From an uncultured Mucispirillum sp. (GTDB lineage: Bacteria; Chrysiogenota; Deferribacteres; Deferribacterales; Mucispirillaceae), in NCBI GenBank assembly GCA_944323205.1, contig CALURO010000005.1, forward strand, positions 158,477 to 222,476: a DNA stretch of 64,000 bases. Direction: 5' to 3'. The notes under the pieces are model-generated. The model worked only from the letters and a program-made list of their open reading frames with translations. It ran no database searches and had not been told where the DNA came from. The position numbers were made by a program, and so were the translations under genes. Numbering within the stretch: the first letter of the stretch is position 1; the number at the start of each line of letters is the position of its first letter. Of the stretch, positions 48,107 to 56,846 are shown one piece after another.

Positions 48107-48582
48107 ATATTTAAAATAACCTGTTTTATATATTAGTAACCTGTCTTGTTTATTTATTCATAATTATTAATAAAATCACTAATAGTATTAAAAATAATCA
48201 TAATTTTTATGCTTAATATCATTAATTATCTTATTTAAACATCTGTAATTTATAAAATATTAGAATTAAAATACTTGCTTATGAAGTATTATGATTTATA
48301 TTATTATAATATTCATATTTATTGTAGAAATCTGGTATAATATAATTATCAAAATATTATTATTTAGAAGTGCACACATTATATTTTAAGATATATTTTA
48401 TAATCTTCTGCCACTGTGCTCATATATCATAATATAATGGAATATAATAATTAAAACAGCAGCATTATAATGAAATAATAATATTTTACCTGTCAATATA
48501 TGATTAAAATTATCTGTAAAAAATTAAACTGCTATTATAAGAAACAAAATATATATGATACTGAAAATAAAAATATACATAT
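48107..48582. other. Long AT-rich gap, no confident gene
   Basis: About 480 bases between the nrdJ and porin terminators. It holds an extended -10-like TGGTATAAT (48333-48341) with no clear product, and a short minus-strand reading frame (discussed among the findings) that might be a gene relic. No RNA gene, repeat array or insertion sequence was recognised. Confidence 0.5.
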
Positions 48583-48607
48583 AAAAAGAGCGGGGATTAA
48601 CCCGCTC
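48583..48607 (-). terminator. Terminator of the first porin gene
   Basis: GAGCGGG (48588-48594) and CCCGCTC (48601-48607) with a 6-base loop; on the minus strand a run of five T follows. Confidence 0.88.
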
Positions 48608-48644
48608 CGTTTTAACTGTATTAAATCAGATATTTATCAGCTTA

Positions 48645-49802
48645 TTAAAATACAACAGAAGCCATTGCACCAGCTATAAAATCATATCCTTCTTTTGCAC
48701 CATAGCTGTCCTGCATTTTATTAATGTATGCAATTTCTGGAGTAATAGCAAACCAGTCATTAATTTGAATTACACAGTTTAAGTATGCACCAAGGCTGTC
48801 ATCCATTTTTTCATACCCATCACCAAAGTTAAGAGTATACCCCACCCCAATTTGTGGAGTATATTTTTCATTAAATGTATGGCCTATACCTATTGCTGCA
48901 CCTGCAGACTGGATATTTTCTGCTTGTGTTGTAGTAGTAGTGCCATTTTCATCAGGTAAAAACATACTGAATTTATTATTTTGAATAGAAACTACACGGC
49001 TTTTGTAGTTACTTAATGCGTCCATTAAATCTAAGTTTACTCCATACCAGCCTGTAAATTGTAAAAATGAGTTGCCAAAATCAGCCTGACCACCAAAACC
49101 TATATTATATGAATGAAATACTTTATCAGAAAAAGCATGGCTGTTATCAGAATACATATAAGCACCGTATGCACCAAATACTTTAAATTCAAGTGTATCA
49201 TTAGTATAAGTATATGCTAATTCTACTCTTGGTAATACATTAAATGGAGTAGATAAAGCCTCATTAGTTGTTTCATTAACATCACTTAATTTATAACCAG
49301 TATCATCTGTATTATCAGCATTCCAAGAGCCACCTAAACTAGGAAATATCACAGCCAATTCAAACCCTTTAACACCATAGCGAATTTGCAGCCTTCTGTT
49401 ATCTGCTAAAGTACCTAAATCATTTAATGCTTGGAAGTCGTTAGATACCATACCAAAAGAATATGCTGCAATAGTAGTATCTCTACCTATTACCAAATAA
49501 TGGTCATCTGCCCCACCAATACGGTATGTTAAAAAGTATTTTCTTACAGGGTCCCCAAGACCTGCTTCAAATGTTGCAGAAACATTACCATAGCTAAGCT
49601 CTATCCCTAAAAGAGATGAACCTACAAATGCTTGAGAGCCAAAAGAATTTGAACTTTGTCCATAACTTTCACCATAAGTATAAAAAGCATCACCATATAT
49701 TTCGCCATAAATATTGGCTTTAAATTCGCCGCTTTCAAATTCTACGGCAAATACTGGCACTGCAAAAAGTGCCATAATTAATGAAAATAAAACCTTTTTC
49801 AT
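48645..49802 (-). CDS. Porin-like outer-membrane barrel protein A
   Basis: 385 residues with a signal peptide (MKKVLFSLIMALFAVPVFA, cleaved before VEF). The mature part alternates aromatic beta strands and ends in a hydrophobic strand with a terminal phenylalanine (GAMASVVF), the outer-membrane insertion signal. It shares its signal peptide, FKANIYG start, FVGSS, GLGDPVRK and RRLQ(I/L)RYG segments with the neighbouring porin, so the two are duplicates. AGGAGG precedes the ATG. Own promoter and terminator. Solute unknown. Confidence 0.88.
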   Translation of the reverse strand: MKKVLFSLIMALFAVPVFAVEFESGEFKANIYGEIYGDAFYTYGESYGQSSNSFGSQAFVGSSLLGIELSYGNVSATFEAGLGDPVRKYFLTYRIGGADDHYLVIGRDTTIAAYSFGMVSNDFQALNDLGTLADNRRLQIRYGVKGFELAVIFPSLGGSWNADNTDDTGYKLSDVNETTNEALSTPFNVLPRVELAYTYTNDTLEFKVFGAYGAYMYSDNSHAFSDKVFHSYNIGFGGQADFGNSFLQFTGWYGVNLDLMDALSNYKSRVVSIQNNKFSMFLPDENGTTTTTQAENIQSAGAAIGIGHTFNEKYTPQIGVGYTLNFGDGYEKMDDSLGAYLNCVIQINDWFAITPEIAYINKMQDSYGAKEGYDFIAGAMASVVF

Positions 49803-49830
49803 TGAACCTCCTAAAACCTAAAAGAAATTC

Positions 49831-49848
49831 TTTATGGTATTAACCATA
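49831..49848 (-). promoter_or_regulatory. Palindrome at the start of the porin A transcript
   Basis: TTATGGTATTAACCATAA: 7-base arms around 4 bases, directly downstream of the -10 element, where the transcript should begin. Could be an operator or a 5' mRNA hairpin. Confidence 0.5.
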
Positions 49849-49852
49849 ATTA

Positions 49853-49881
49853 CTTATACATCATTATAAAGTATAAGTCAA
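49853..49881 (-). promoter_or_regulatory. Promoter of porin A
   Basis: On the minus strand, TTGACT (49881-49876), a 17-base spacer and TATAAG (49858-49853). Confidence 0.7.
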
Positions 49882-50008
49882 GCATTATTGATATTTAATT
49901 TCAATAACAAAACACAATTTATTATATTTTTTATAATATTATTAATAATATATATTTTTTAATAAGACTTAAAAAGTATTATTATTTGATATTTTATTTC
50001 AATACTAT

Positions 50009-50037
50009 AAAAAAGGGATAGATTTCTCTACCCCTTT
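50009..50037 (-). terminator. Terminator of the second porin gene
   Basis: On the minus strand, a stem of GGGGTAGA with TCTATCCC around GAAA, followed by six T. Confidence 0.8.
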
Positions 50038-50062
50038 ATATATTTAAACTGTATTTCTAAAA

Positions 50063-51268
50063 TTAGAAATTAAGAGCTGCAACTAAACCAGCTACTATAG
50101 AATAGCCTTGGCTTTCACCATTAGCACCATCTATATTATAAAGAAGTGCAACCTCTGGGATTATAGAAAACCAGTCTGTTACAAAGTATTGAGTATTTAT
50201 AAATGCACCAATATTTTGGTCAGCATTTACATAATGGTCTGCAAAACTTGCACTGTAACCTAAACCTATTTGAGAAACAAGTTTACCATCAAGTGCTTTA
50301 TAACCATAACCAATAGAACCGCCTGCACTATATATATCCTTAATATCAATAGTGTAGCTGCCATTAGCCTGCGGAATAAGGCTTACTGGATTTAACATTA
50401 TTTTTGACATACCAGCTCTATAATCACCTTGTGCATTAGAAAGATACATATTTTGACCGAAATAGCCTACATAGTTAAGGAATGAGTTGCCAAAGTTAGC
50501 TGAACCACCAAAACCTATATAATACATGTGAGCTGTTTTGTTAAAAGAAACAAGATTTGCTGATGCAGTATCATTGTAATACATATAAGCACCATAAGAG
50601 CCAAATACTTTAAAGTTAAAGTTATCATTAGCTATAGTGTATGCAAGCTCTAATCTAGGAAGATAGTTGAACATATAGTCAGATGTAGCCATAGAATAAA
50701 GTTCATTACCATTAACATCAGTATCAATTAATTTGTCTGTATAAGCTTTATCATCGCCTGAACCGAAACCAATTTGTGGCATAACTATAGCTATTTCAAA
50801 ACCGCCTATACCATAACGGAGCTGCAGTCTTCTTTTATTTGCAAGTGCACCATAGTCAATCATGCACTGACCATCATTTGATAACTGCCCATAATTATAA
50901 AAAGCAATATTGTTATCTCTACCTGCTAAAAAGTAGTGGTCGGACTGACCATTAATATTGTATTTCAGATAAAATTTTCTAACTGGGTCACCAAGACCAG
51001 CTTCAATAGTACCTGATACATTTTTGTAACTCATTGTTACACCAAAATTTGAAGAACCAACAAAAGCATAAGAAGCAAAAGAATGCTGACCATCACTCAT
51101 TTGTAAAGATGAAAAAATTGGTGTAGCTTCCTTTGAAGAATAAGTATAGAAAGCATCTGCATAAAGGTTACCATAAATATTAGCTTTAAAATCCCCAGAA
51201 GTAAACTCTACAGCAAAGGCAGGCACTGCTAAAAGCGCAATCATACATGAGAGTAGTAATTTTTTCAT
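50063..51268 (-). CDS. Porin-like outer-membrane barrel protein B
   Basis: 401 residues, paralogue of the porin that follows it. Signal peptide MKKLLLSCMIALLAVPAFA before VEF, mature start SGDFKANIYGNLYADAFY, shared GLGDPVRKFYL, and a final strand GLVAALNF ending in phenylalanine. The loop regions differ most between the two copies, which fits different solutes or surface variation. GGAGG precedes the ATG. Separate promoter and terminator, so it is expressed independently of copy A. Confidence 0.88.
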   Translation of the reverse strand: MKKLLLSCMIALLAVPAFAVEFTSGDFKANIYGNLYADAFYTYSSKEATPIFSSLQMSDGQHSFASYAFVGSSNFGVTMSYKNVSGTIEAGLGDPVRKFYLKYNINGQSDHYFLAGRDNNIAFYNYGQLSNDGQCMIDYGALANKRRLQLRYGIGGFEIAIVMPQIGFGSGDDKAYTDKLIDTDVNGNELYSMATSDYMFNYLPRLELAYTIANDNFNFKVFGSYGAYMYYNDTASANLVSFNKTAHMYYIGFGGSANFGNSFLNYVGYFGQNMYLSNAQGDYRAGMSKIMLNPVSLIPQANGSYTIDIKDIYSAGGSIGYGYKALDGKLVSQIGLGYSASFADHYVNADQNIGAFINTQYFVTDWFSIIPEVALLYNIDGANGESQGYSIVAGLVAALNF

Positions 51269-51294
51269 GTATTCCTCCTATATCCCAAATATTT

Positions 51295-51313
51295 GTATGA
51301 AATTATTTCATAC
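51295..51313 (-). promoter_or_regulatory. Palindrome at the start of the porin B transcript
   Basis: GTATGAAATTATTTCATAC: perfect 9-base arms around one base, just downstream of the -10 box. The position matches the porin A palindrome but the sequence does not. Confidence 0.55.
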
Positions 51314-51323
51314 TTTTAAAATA

Positions 51324-51352
51324 TAGATATACATTTTCTACATATTTGTCAA
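51324..51352 (-). promoter_or_regulatory. Promoter of porin B
   Basis: On the minus strand, a consensus TTGACA (51352-51347), 17 bases and TATCTA (51329-51324). Confidence 0.72.
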
Positions 51353-51442
51353 TAAAAATTTATTTTTAAGTTAAAATAAATTAAAAAAATAATACCAAAC
51401 AATATGAAAAGATTAAATTTAAATGTTATAATAATTATAAAT

Positions 51443-52354
51443 CTAATAAATTATTCCCGGGTATTTGAAATTTCCCTGACTGTCTATATCTACTTTAATG
51501 CAGTTACTGCCCTGACTGCTTTTTTCACTTTTTATATCTCCAGTCAGTATTCCTCCCTTGTATATTCCTGCTTTAAATTTATTATTATCATATAGTGATT
51601 TAAATATAACTATACCTGTTTTTTGAGGTGCCTGGCAGCTTATGTTTGCTTCAGTAACATTAAATAATGAGCAGTCTGCATTATACCTGCCATACTGCCC
51701 TTTTAAATGAGCATTCATTTCCTGTTTGTCAGGAAAAAGCACCATATCTACTGGATATTTTGAAAAAAATTCTATATCTATTATTAAATTATCATTATCC
51801 TCTCTTGATAAATCAAAAGCCCATACTTGACCTTTTTTTAAGATTAAATCTTTATCTGCTAATGGATTAGAGTGTAAATCTGCTTTAATTGCATTATACA
51901 TATCAATATTATTTATTCCACATGCATAGCTGTAATATTTACTGTCATCTTTTTTTATATATGTTGAAATACCACTGTGTAAAAGCAGAGAAGAATATAA
52001 AAGTGTTATATCAAGATATGTACCCTGCCTGTTTTTAAAAGCATTTAATGGATTTGGAGCTGATAAATCTTCTACACTATCTTCTATAATAAAACTTGAG
52101 CGTATATATTTATATATTTCTAATACCTGACATGCCTTATCTTCATTTAAGCATGATGATGTTATTTTATGAGTAAATGTTTTAAGATTAAAGTCATTCG
52201 TAATTAAATAATCATTAATATGATGATTATTTTTGACATTTTTTACATTAGTATTTATTATTAAATCAGATGTATCAATATCTACTACAAACATATAGAG
52301 AAAGCCCGCAAATAAAAAAACAACAATTGTTATATATATACCACCTTTTAACAT
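51443..52354 (-). CDS. Membrane-anchored unknown protein, transglutaminase-like segment
   Basis: 303 residues from the ATG at 52354 with AAGGAT upstream; an ATG five codons earlier lacks a site. One N-terminal membrane helix, then a periplasmic domain. The stretch FKNRQGTYLDITLLYSSLLL with HSGIS resembles the helix of transglutaminase-like folds that normally carries the catalytic cysteine, but threonine stands there. Four cysteines elsewhere could form disulfides. I do not recognise the family. It is divergent from the formyltransferase-like gene. Confidence 0.6.
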   Translation of the reverse strand: MLKGGIYITIVVFLFAGFLYMFVVDIDTSDLIINTNVKNVKNNHHINDYLITNDFNLKTFTHKITSSCLNEDKACQVLEIYKYIRSSFIIEDSVEDLSAPNPLNAFKNRQGTYLDITLLYSSLLLHSGISTYIKKDDSKYYSYACGINNIDMYNAIKADLHSNPLADKDLILKKGQVWAFDLSREDNDNLIIDIEFFSKYPVDMVLFPDKQEMNAHLKGQYGRYNADCSLFNVTEANISCQAPQKTGIVIFKSLYDNNKFKAGIYKGGILTGDIKSEKSSQGSNCIKVDIDSQGNFKYPGIIY

Positions 52355-52448
52355 TAAATAATCCTTCATATTTTATGCTGATAATGTATTAACATATAAA
52401 TTTATGAAAAATCAATGAAATTATTAAATATAAAACTTGTTTTTTTAT

Positions 52449-52462
52449 TTGATTTAGATTAA
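52449..52462 (+). promoter_or_regulatory. Candidate FNR/CRP-type site
   Basis: TTGATTTAGATTAA differs at one position from the FNR consensus TTGATnnnnATCAA. It lies 35 bases before the formyltransferase-like gene. Chance matches are plausible at this base composition. Confidence 0.3.
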
Positions 52463-52496
52463 AAATACTAATTGTGTTTTTAATTATGGAGGATAA

Positions 52497-53243
52497 ATGT
52501 CAAAAATTGCAGTTATAACTAAAAACTTTCCAAGACATTTTGATTTTATCGTATCTCTTATGGAAACAGGACATTTGGTATGTGCAGCCATGATGATAAA
52601 TGAAGATAATGTATGCAGCCATATAGATAAATTAAATCAATATTATATTAAATCAGAACATAAGTTTTTTGGAAATAAATTTAATAATATTTCAAGAATA
52701 AAAACAGTTACTTTTAATAAAAATAGTATAAACAGTGAGAAACTTACAGATTTTATTAACAGTAATGGTATAGATTTAACTATTATTTATGATATAGATA
52801 ACATTAATAACAATACTTTATCTTCAATAAAAAATGATATATGGAAACTAACATTTGGATATACTCAATATTATAAAGGTTATTACTGTAATATTCATGC
52901 TGCATTAAATAATAAATCACAGGCAATATGTTCTTCTTTAGTTGAATTTAAAGATAACTCTTATAATGGCAGAATAATTCATCAGACATCTGCTAATTAC
53001 AGGCAGGAAGATACTATTACTGATGCAGAATACAGAAGCCTTAGAAAAATGATGTTTGATATGGAAAAAATTGTAGAACTATATAATAATAATGCATTAA
53101 AATATTATGAAAATTCTGACGGAAAATATTATACCTGCAATGATTTAACAATAGATGATATAGAAAAATTAATTCAAGAAAAAGATTTTCTTGTTAAAAA
53201 TACTTGTGATAATGAAAGTATAAATTTTATAAAACAAATATAA
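52497..53243 (+). CDS. Formyltransferase-fold protein lacking catalytic residues
   Basis: 248 residues. The N-terminal half (IAVITKNFPRHFDFIVSLM, then EHKFFGN) resembles formyltransferase-like Rossmann domains. Where active enzymes read NLHxGxxPxYRG, this has KLTFGYTQYYKG, and the later DxGxxxG region reads DNSYNGRIIHQ, so the catalytic Asn, His and Asp all appear to be missing. The assignment is by motif position and is tentative. GGAGG precedes the ATG. It sits 15 bases before lysS and may be co-transcribed with it. Confidence 0.55.
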   Translation: MSKIAVITKNFPRHFDFIVSLMETGHLVCAAMMINEDNVCSHIDKLNQYYIKSEHKFFGNKFNNISRIKTVTFNKNSINSEKLTDFINSNGIDLTIIYDIDNINNNTLSSIKNDIWKLTFGYTQYYKGYYCNIHAALNNKSQAICSSLVEFKDNSYNGRIIHQTSANYRQEDTITDAEYRSLRKMMFDMEKIVELYNNNALKYYENSDGKYYTCNDLTIDDIEKLIQEKDFLVKNTCDNESINFIKQI

Positions 53244-53258
53244 TTTAATGGAGCAGAA

Positions 53259-54713
53259 ATGGAGAATCACAGACTAGAAAAATGTAACAAACTTAGGGAA
53301 ATGGGTTTAAATCCTTATGTAAATTCTCATATTATTACATCTCCCATTGCTGATATTTTAGAAAAATACAGCAGCGAAACAGAACTTCCAGAAGGTGAAG
53401 AGTTTAGTGCAGCAGGTAGAATTCTTGCAAAAAGAGAGTTTGGTAAAACTGCATTTTTAACTATTAAAGATAGAAGCGGTGTAATACAAGTATATATTAA
53501 AAAAGCACTTTTATCAGAAGAAGAGTTTGAAGTATATTCATTAACTGATGTTGGTGATTTTATCGGAGTGAAAGGCACTCTTTTCCGCACAAAAACAGGG
53601 GAATTAACTATAAGAGCATTGCATTACAGGCTTTTAACTAAAGCTTTAAGAGATTTACCTGAAAAATTTCACGGATTAAAAGATGTAGAAATACGATACA
53701 GACAGCGTTATTTAGACTTAATAGTGAATAATGATGTAAAAGAAGTATTTATTAAAAGAAGCCGTATAATAAAAGAAATTCGTGACTTTTTCACTAACTA
53801 TGGCTTTGTAGAAGTAGAAACACCAATGATGCATTCACTTGTTGGCGGTGCTGCTGCAAAACCATTTATTACTCACCATAACGCTCTTGATATGCAGTTA
53901 TATCTTCGTATTGCACCAGAGCTTTATCTAAAAAGACTTGTAGTTGGCGGTATAGAAAGAGTTTTTGAATTAAACAGAAATTTTAGAAATGAAGGTGTTG
54001 ATACAAAACACAACCCAGAATTTACTATGATAGAATGGTATATGGCTTATGCTGATTACCATACATTAATGGATATGATTGAAGAGCTTATTACAACTAT
54101 CTCTCAAAAAATCAATAATACATTACAAATACAGTTTGGTGATTTAAATATTGACCTGCAGCGTCCATGGGCAAGGCTTACAATGGCAGAAGCTGTTGAA
54201 AAATATGGCAATATTTCACAAGATGATATTGCTGATTATGAAAAAGCAAAAGCAGTCGCAGAAAAACTCCATATTCAAGTAGACTCTTCATGGGGACATG
54301 GCAGGATTATTTCCGAAATATTTGAAGCCGTTGCAGAAGAAAAACTTATTAACCCTACTTTTATTATTGATTATCCAAAAGAAATATCACCACTTTCAAA
54401 ATCAAAAGAGTCAAATCCAGAATTAACTGATAGATTTGAACTTTTTATTGCTGGTATGGAACTTTCTAATGGTTTTAATGAGCTTAATGACCCTGTTGAT
54501 CAAAAAGAACGATTCCAAAAACAAGTAGATTCTAGAAATGCTGGTGATGAGGAAGCCTGTATGATGGACGAAGATTATATCCGTGCATTAGAATATGGGC
54601 TGCCGCCTACTGCTGGTGCGGGTATGGGAATAGACAGGCTCGTTATGCTTTTAACAAATCAAGTATCTATACGCGATGTATTACTTTTCCCTTATATGAA
54701 AAGCGAAGACTAA
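53259..54713 (+). CDS. lysS: Lysyl-tRNA synthetase (class II)
   Basis: Charges tRNA-Lys. 484 residues. N-terminal OB-fold anticodon-binding domain (about 45-145, AGRILAKREFGKTAFL), class II motif 1 around FVEVETPMM, motif 2 FELNRNFRNEG, and motif 3 GAGMGIDRLVMLL. GGAG upstream of the ATG. Full length. Confidence 0.97.
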   Translation: MENHRLEKCNKLREMGLNPYVNSHIITSPIADILEKYSSETELPEGEEFSAAGRILAKREFGKTAFLTIKDRSGVIQVYIKKALLSEEEFEVYSLTDVGDFIGVKGTLFRTKTGELTIRALHYRLLTKALRDLPEKFHGLKDVEIRYRQRYLDLIVNNDVKEVFIKRSRIIKEIRDFFTNYGFVEVETPMMHSLVGGAAAKPFITHHNALDMQLYLRIAPELYLKRLVVGGIERVFELNRNFRNEGVDTKHNPEFTMIEWYMAYADYHTLMDMIEELITTISQKINNTLQIQFGDLNIDLQRPWARLTMAEAVEKYGNISQDDIADYEKAKAVAEKLHIQVDSSWGHGRIISEIFEAVAEEKLINPTFIIDYPKEISPLSKSKESNPELTDRFELFIAGMELSNGFNELNDPVDQKERFQKQVDSRNAGDEEACMMDEDYIRALEYGLPPTAGAGMGIDRLVMLLTNQVSIRDVLLFPYMKSED

Positions 54714-54726
54714 TATAAATAAAGAC

Positions 54727-54754
54727 GAGATTGTCAATTTTTTTTGACAATCTC
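54727..54754 (+). terminator. Possible terminator of lysS
   Basis: Perfect stem GAGATTGTCAA / TTGACAATCTC with a T6 loop; followed by ATATATCTTTT, a weak T tract. Confidence 0.55.
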
Positions 54755-54916
54755 ATATATCTTTTGCTCGTGATGAATTTGGAAATGGATATTATTATTT
54801 TATTATATTCCATGAAATATTATTATCAATATTAACATTACTTCCTTCTAAAAAAACTAGAATTTATTAGAGAAATAGTTTATGGTATTATTTGAAATAT
54901 ATAGTGGAGAATGATT

Positions 54917-55891
54917 ATGACAGCAAACGAGGCATTAAATCTTGTAAAAGATGATATTGAAAAAGTAGAGCAGTTTTTAAAAAATGATATAAAAACCTCT
55001 GTTCCTTTAATAAACGAAGTAATTTTATATCTACTTTCAAGCGGTGGCAAAAGACTTCGTCCTGTATTTCTTGCATTATCTGCCAGAATGTGCGGTTATA
55101 AAGGGGAAAATATACCTGCAATGAGTGCTGTTATAGAATACATTCATACTGCAACACTGCTGCATGATGATATTATTGACGGAGCAAAATACAGAAGAAA
55201 ACGCCCTACTGCTAACAGCCTGTATGGGAATGATGTAGCTGTTTTATGCGGTGATTTTTTATACTCAAGAAGTTATATTACATTAACAGAATATGGTGCA
55301 AAACAAGTGCAGATGATACTTTCTTCTGCTGCTCTTACAATGAGTGAAGGTGAAGTAATACAGCTTTTAAAAACAGGCGATATTAATTTAACATTTGATG
55401 ATTATATACAAATTATTACACGCAAAACTGCAGTACTTTTCTCTGCTGCATGTGAAATTGGCGGCAGGCTTGCAGAAGTAAGTGAAGAAAAAATCAAAGC
55501 CTTAAAAGATTTTGGCTATTATTTAGGGCTTAGTTTCCAAATGACTGATGATATTTTAGACTATATGGGTAACCCAGAAATAACTGGCAAAAAAAATGGT
55601 ACAGACTTATTTGAAGGGAAACTTACACTACCTGTTATTAAAACATTAGAAAAAGCTGATGAAAATGAAAAAAATATTATTACAGAAATGTTTAAGAAAA
55701 AAGAAAGAAATGATGATGATTTAAAAGTTTTAAAAGATATTATGGTAAAATACGATATTGAAAAAATATCTGAAAAAACAGCTGATGAATATATCAATAA
55801 ATCTCTCAGCTCTCTTGATATTTTTGAAGATAATGATTATAGAAAAGCACTTATTGCATTAGCACTTGCAATGGTTGGTAGAACTGCATAA
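54917..55891 (+). CDS. Polyprenyl (octaprenyl-type) diphosphate synthase
   Basis: Head-to-tail isoprenoid chain synthase that builds the quinone side chain. 324 residues from the ATG at 54917, placed eight bases after GGAG; an ATG six bases earlier is too close to that site. First aspartate-rich motif LHDDIIDGAKYRR with PTANSLYGN, second motif FQMTDDILDY. The residues before the first DDxxD that set chain length do not let me fix the product length. It is likely linked to menaquinone synthesis with mqnD. Confidence 0.92.
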   Translation: MTANEALNLVKDDIEKVEQFLKNDIKTSVPLINEVILYLLSSGGKRLRPVFLALSARMCGYKGENIPAMSAVIEYIHTATLLHDDIIDGAKYRRKRPTANSLYGNDVAVLCGDFLYSRSYITLTEYGAKQVQMILSSAALTMSEGEVIQLLKTGDINLTFDDYIQIITRKTAVLFSAACEIGGRLAEVSEEKIKALKDFGYYLGLSFQMTDDILDYMGNPEITGKKNGTDLFEGKLTLPVIKTLEKADENEKNIITEMFKKKERNDDDLKVLKDIMVKYDIEKISEKTADEYINKSLSSLDIFEDNDYRKALIALALAMVGRTA

Positions 55892-55906
55892 GTAATTTAT
55901 AATAAA

Positions 55907-56846
55907 ATGAAAAAAGCTGTATTAACTATCATTGTATGCTGCATTATATCTGCCTGCTCTAAAGAGAAATTTGTTACATATCACTTTTTCTCTTTAGGCA
56001 CTATTATAGATATTACAATACAGGAAAAGTATGCAGTATATCTGCCAGAAATTAATAAATACATTAATCACTTATCAGAAATCATCACTATAGATGAAAA
56101 AAAAATAAATACTGCATATATTAATGAAAAAATAAATATTTCAAAAGATACTATAAATATATATAAAAAGTCGTTGTTTTACTATAAAATTAATCAAAAA
56201 TATGACCCCTCATCTTACACTGTTTCTTCATTATATGGCTTTCCTGAAGGTCCGTATAAAATACCTGCTGAAAAAGATATATTTTTGCAAAATCAAATGC
56301 TGAGTTTGATAAACTAATATTAAATAGTGATAATGTTATAAAAAAAGTAACCTGCTCATTGATTTTAGTGCAAATACTAAAGGATATATTGTTGATAAAA
56401 CTGCAGAATATATGAAAAATTTATCAATAGATAATTTCATAATTAATGCTGGTGGCGATTTATATATTTCTGGTAAAAAAAATAAAGAATATTTCAATAC
56501 AGGCATAACTAATCCAGATAATAAAACAATGCCGCTGAGTATTGTAAATATTGAAAATATGGCTCTTGCAACAAGTGGTAATTATGAAAGATACTTTATA
56601 GAAAATAATAAATACATAAACCACATTTTTGAAGGGATTACTTTTGAGCCTGTAAACAATTATAAATCAGTAAGTGTCATAGCAAAAAATACTGAAAATG
56701 CTGACGGGTTTGCTACTCTTTTTTATCTTTTAGATATTAATCATATAACAAACTATTGTAAAAAGTTTGATATTGCTGTATTAATATTGACAAATAATAA
56801 TAAAATTGTCAAACTTTGTAATTGGGAAAAATATGAAAAACTATAA
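55907..56846 (+). pseudogene. apbE: Broken ApbE-type FAD:protein FMN transferase
   Basis: ApbE attaches FMN to redox proteins. A lipobox (IISACSK) and the first 125 residues are in one frame (55907 to a stop at 56317). The next part (SNAEFDKLILNSDNVIKK, about 56293-56345) is in a second frame and LIDFSANTKGYIVDKTAEY onward in a third, continuing through NAGGDLYISG, ATSGNYERYF and the C-terminal DGFATLFYLL to 56846. One T missing in the run at 56282-56286 and one A missing in the run at 56340-56346 would each restore the frame. The core motifs survive, so the damage is recent or is a sequencing artefact. Confidence 0.85.

Noticed and set aside
48361..48430. Small RNA after the TGGTATAAT box
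   Set aside because: A weak GCACA/TGTGC pairing exists but there is no terminator and no matching structure I know; the signal is not above the AT-rich background.
56280..56350. Programmed frameshifting in apbE
   Set aside because: Two separate single-base shifts of the same sign would be needed and no pseudoknot or slippery heptamer with a shine-like element was seen; a pseudogene or sequencing error is simpler.
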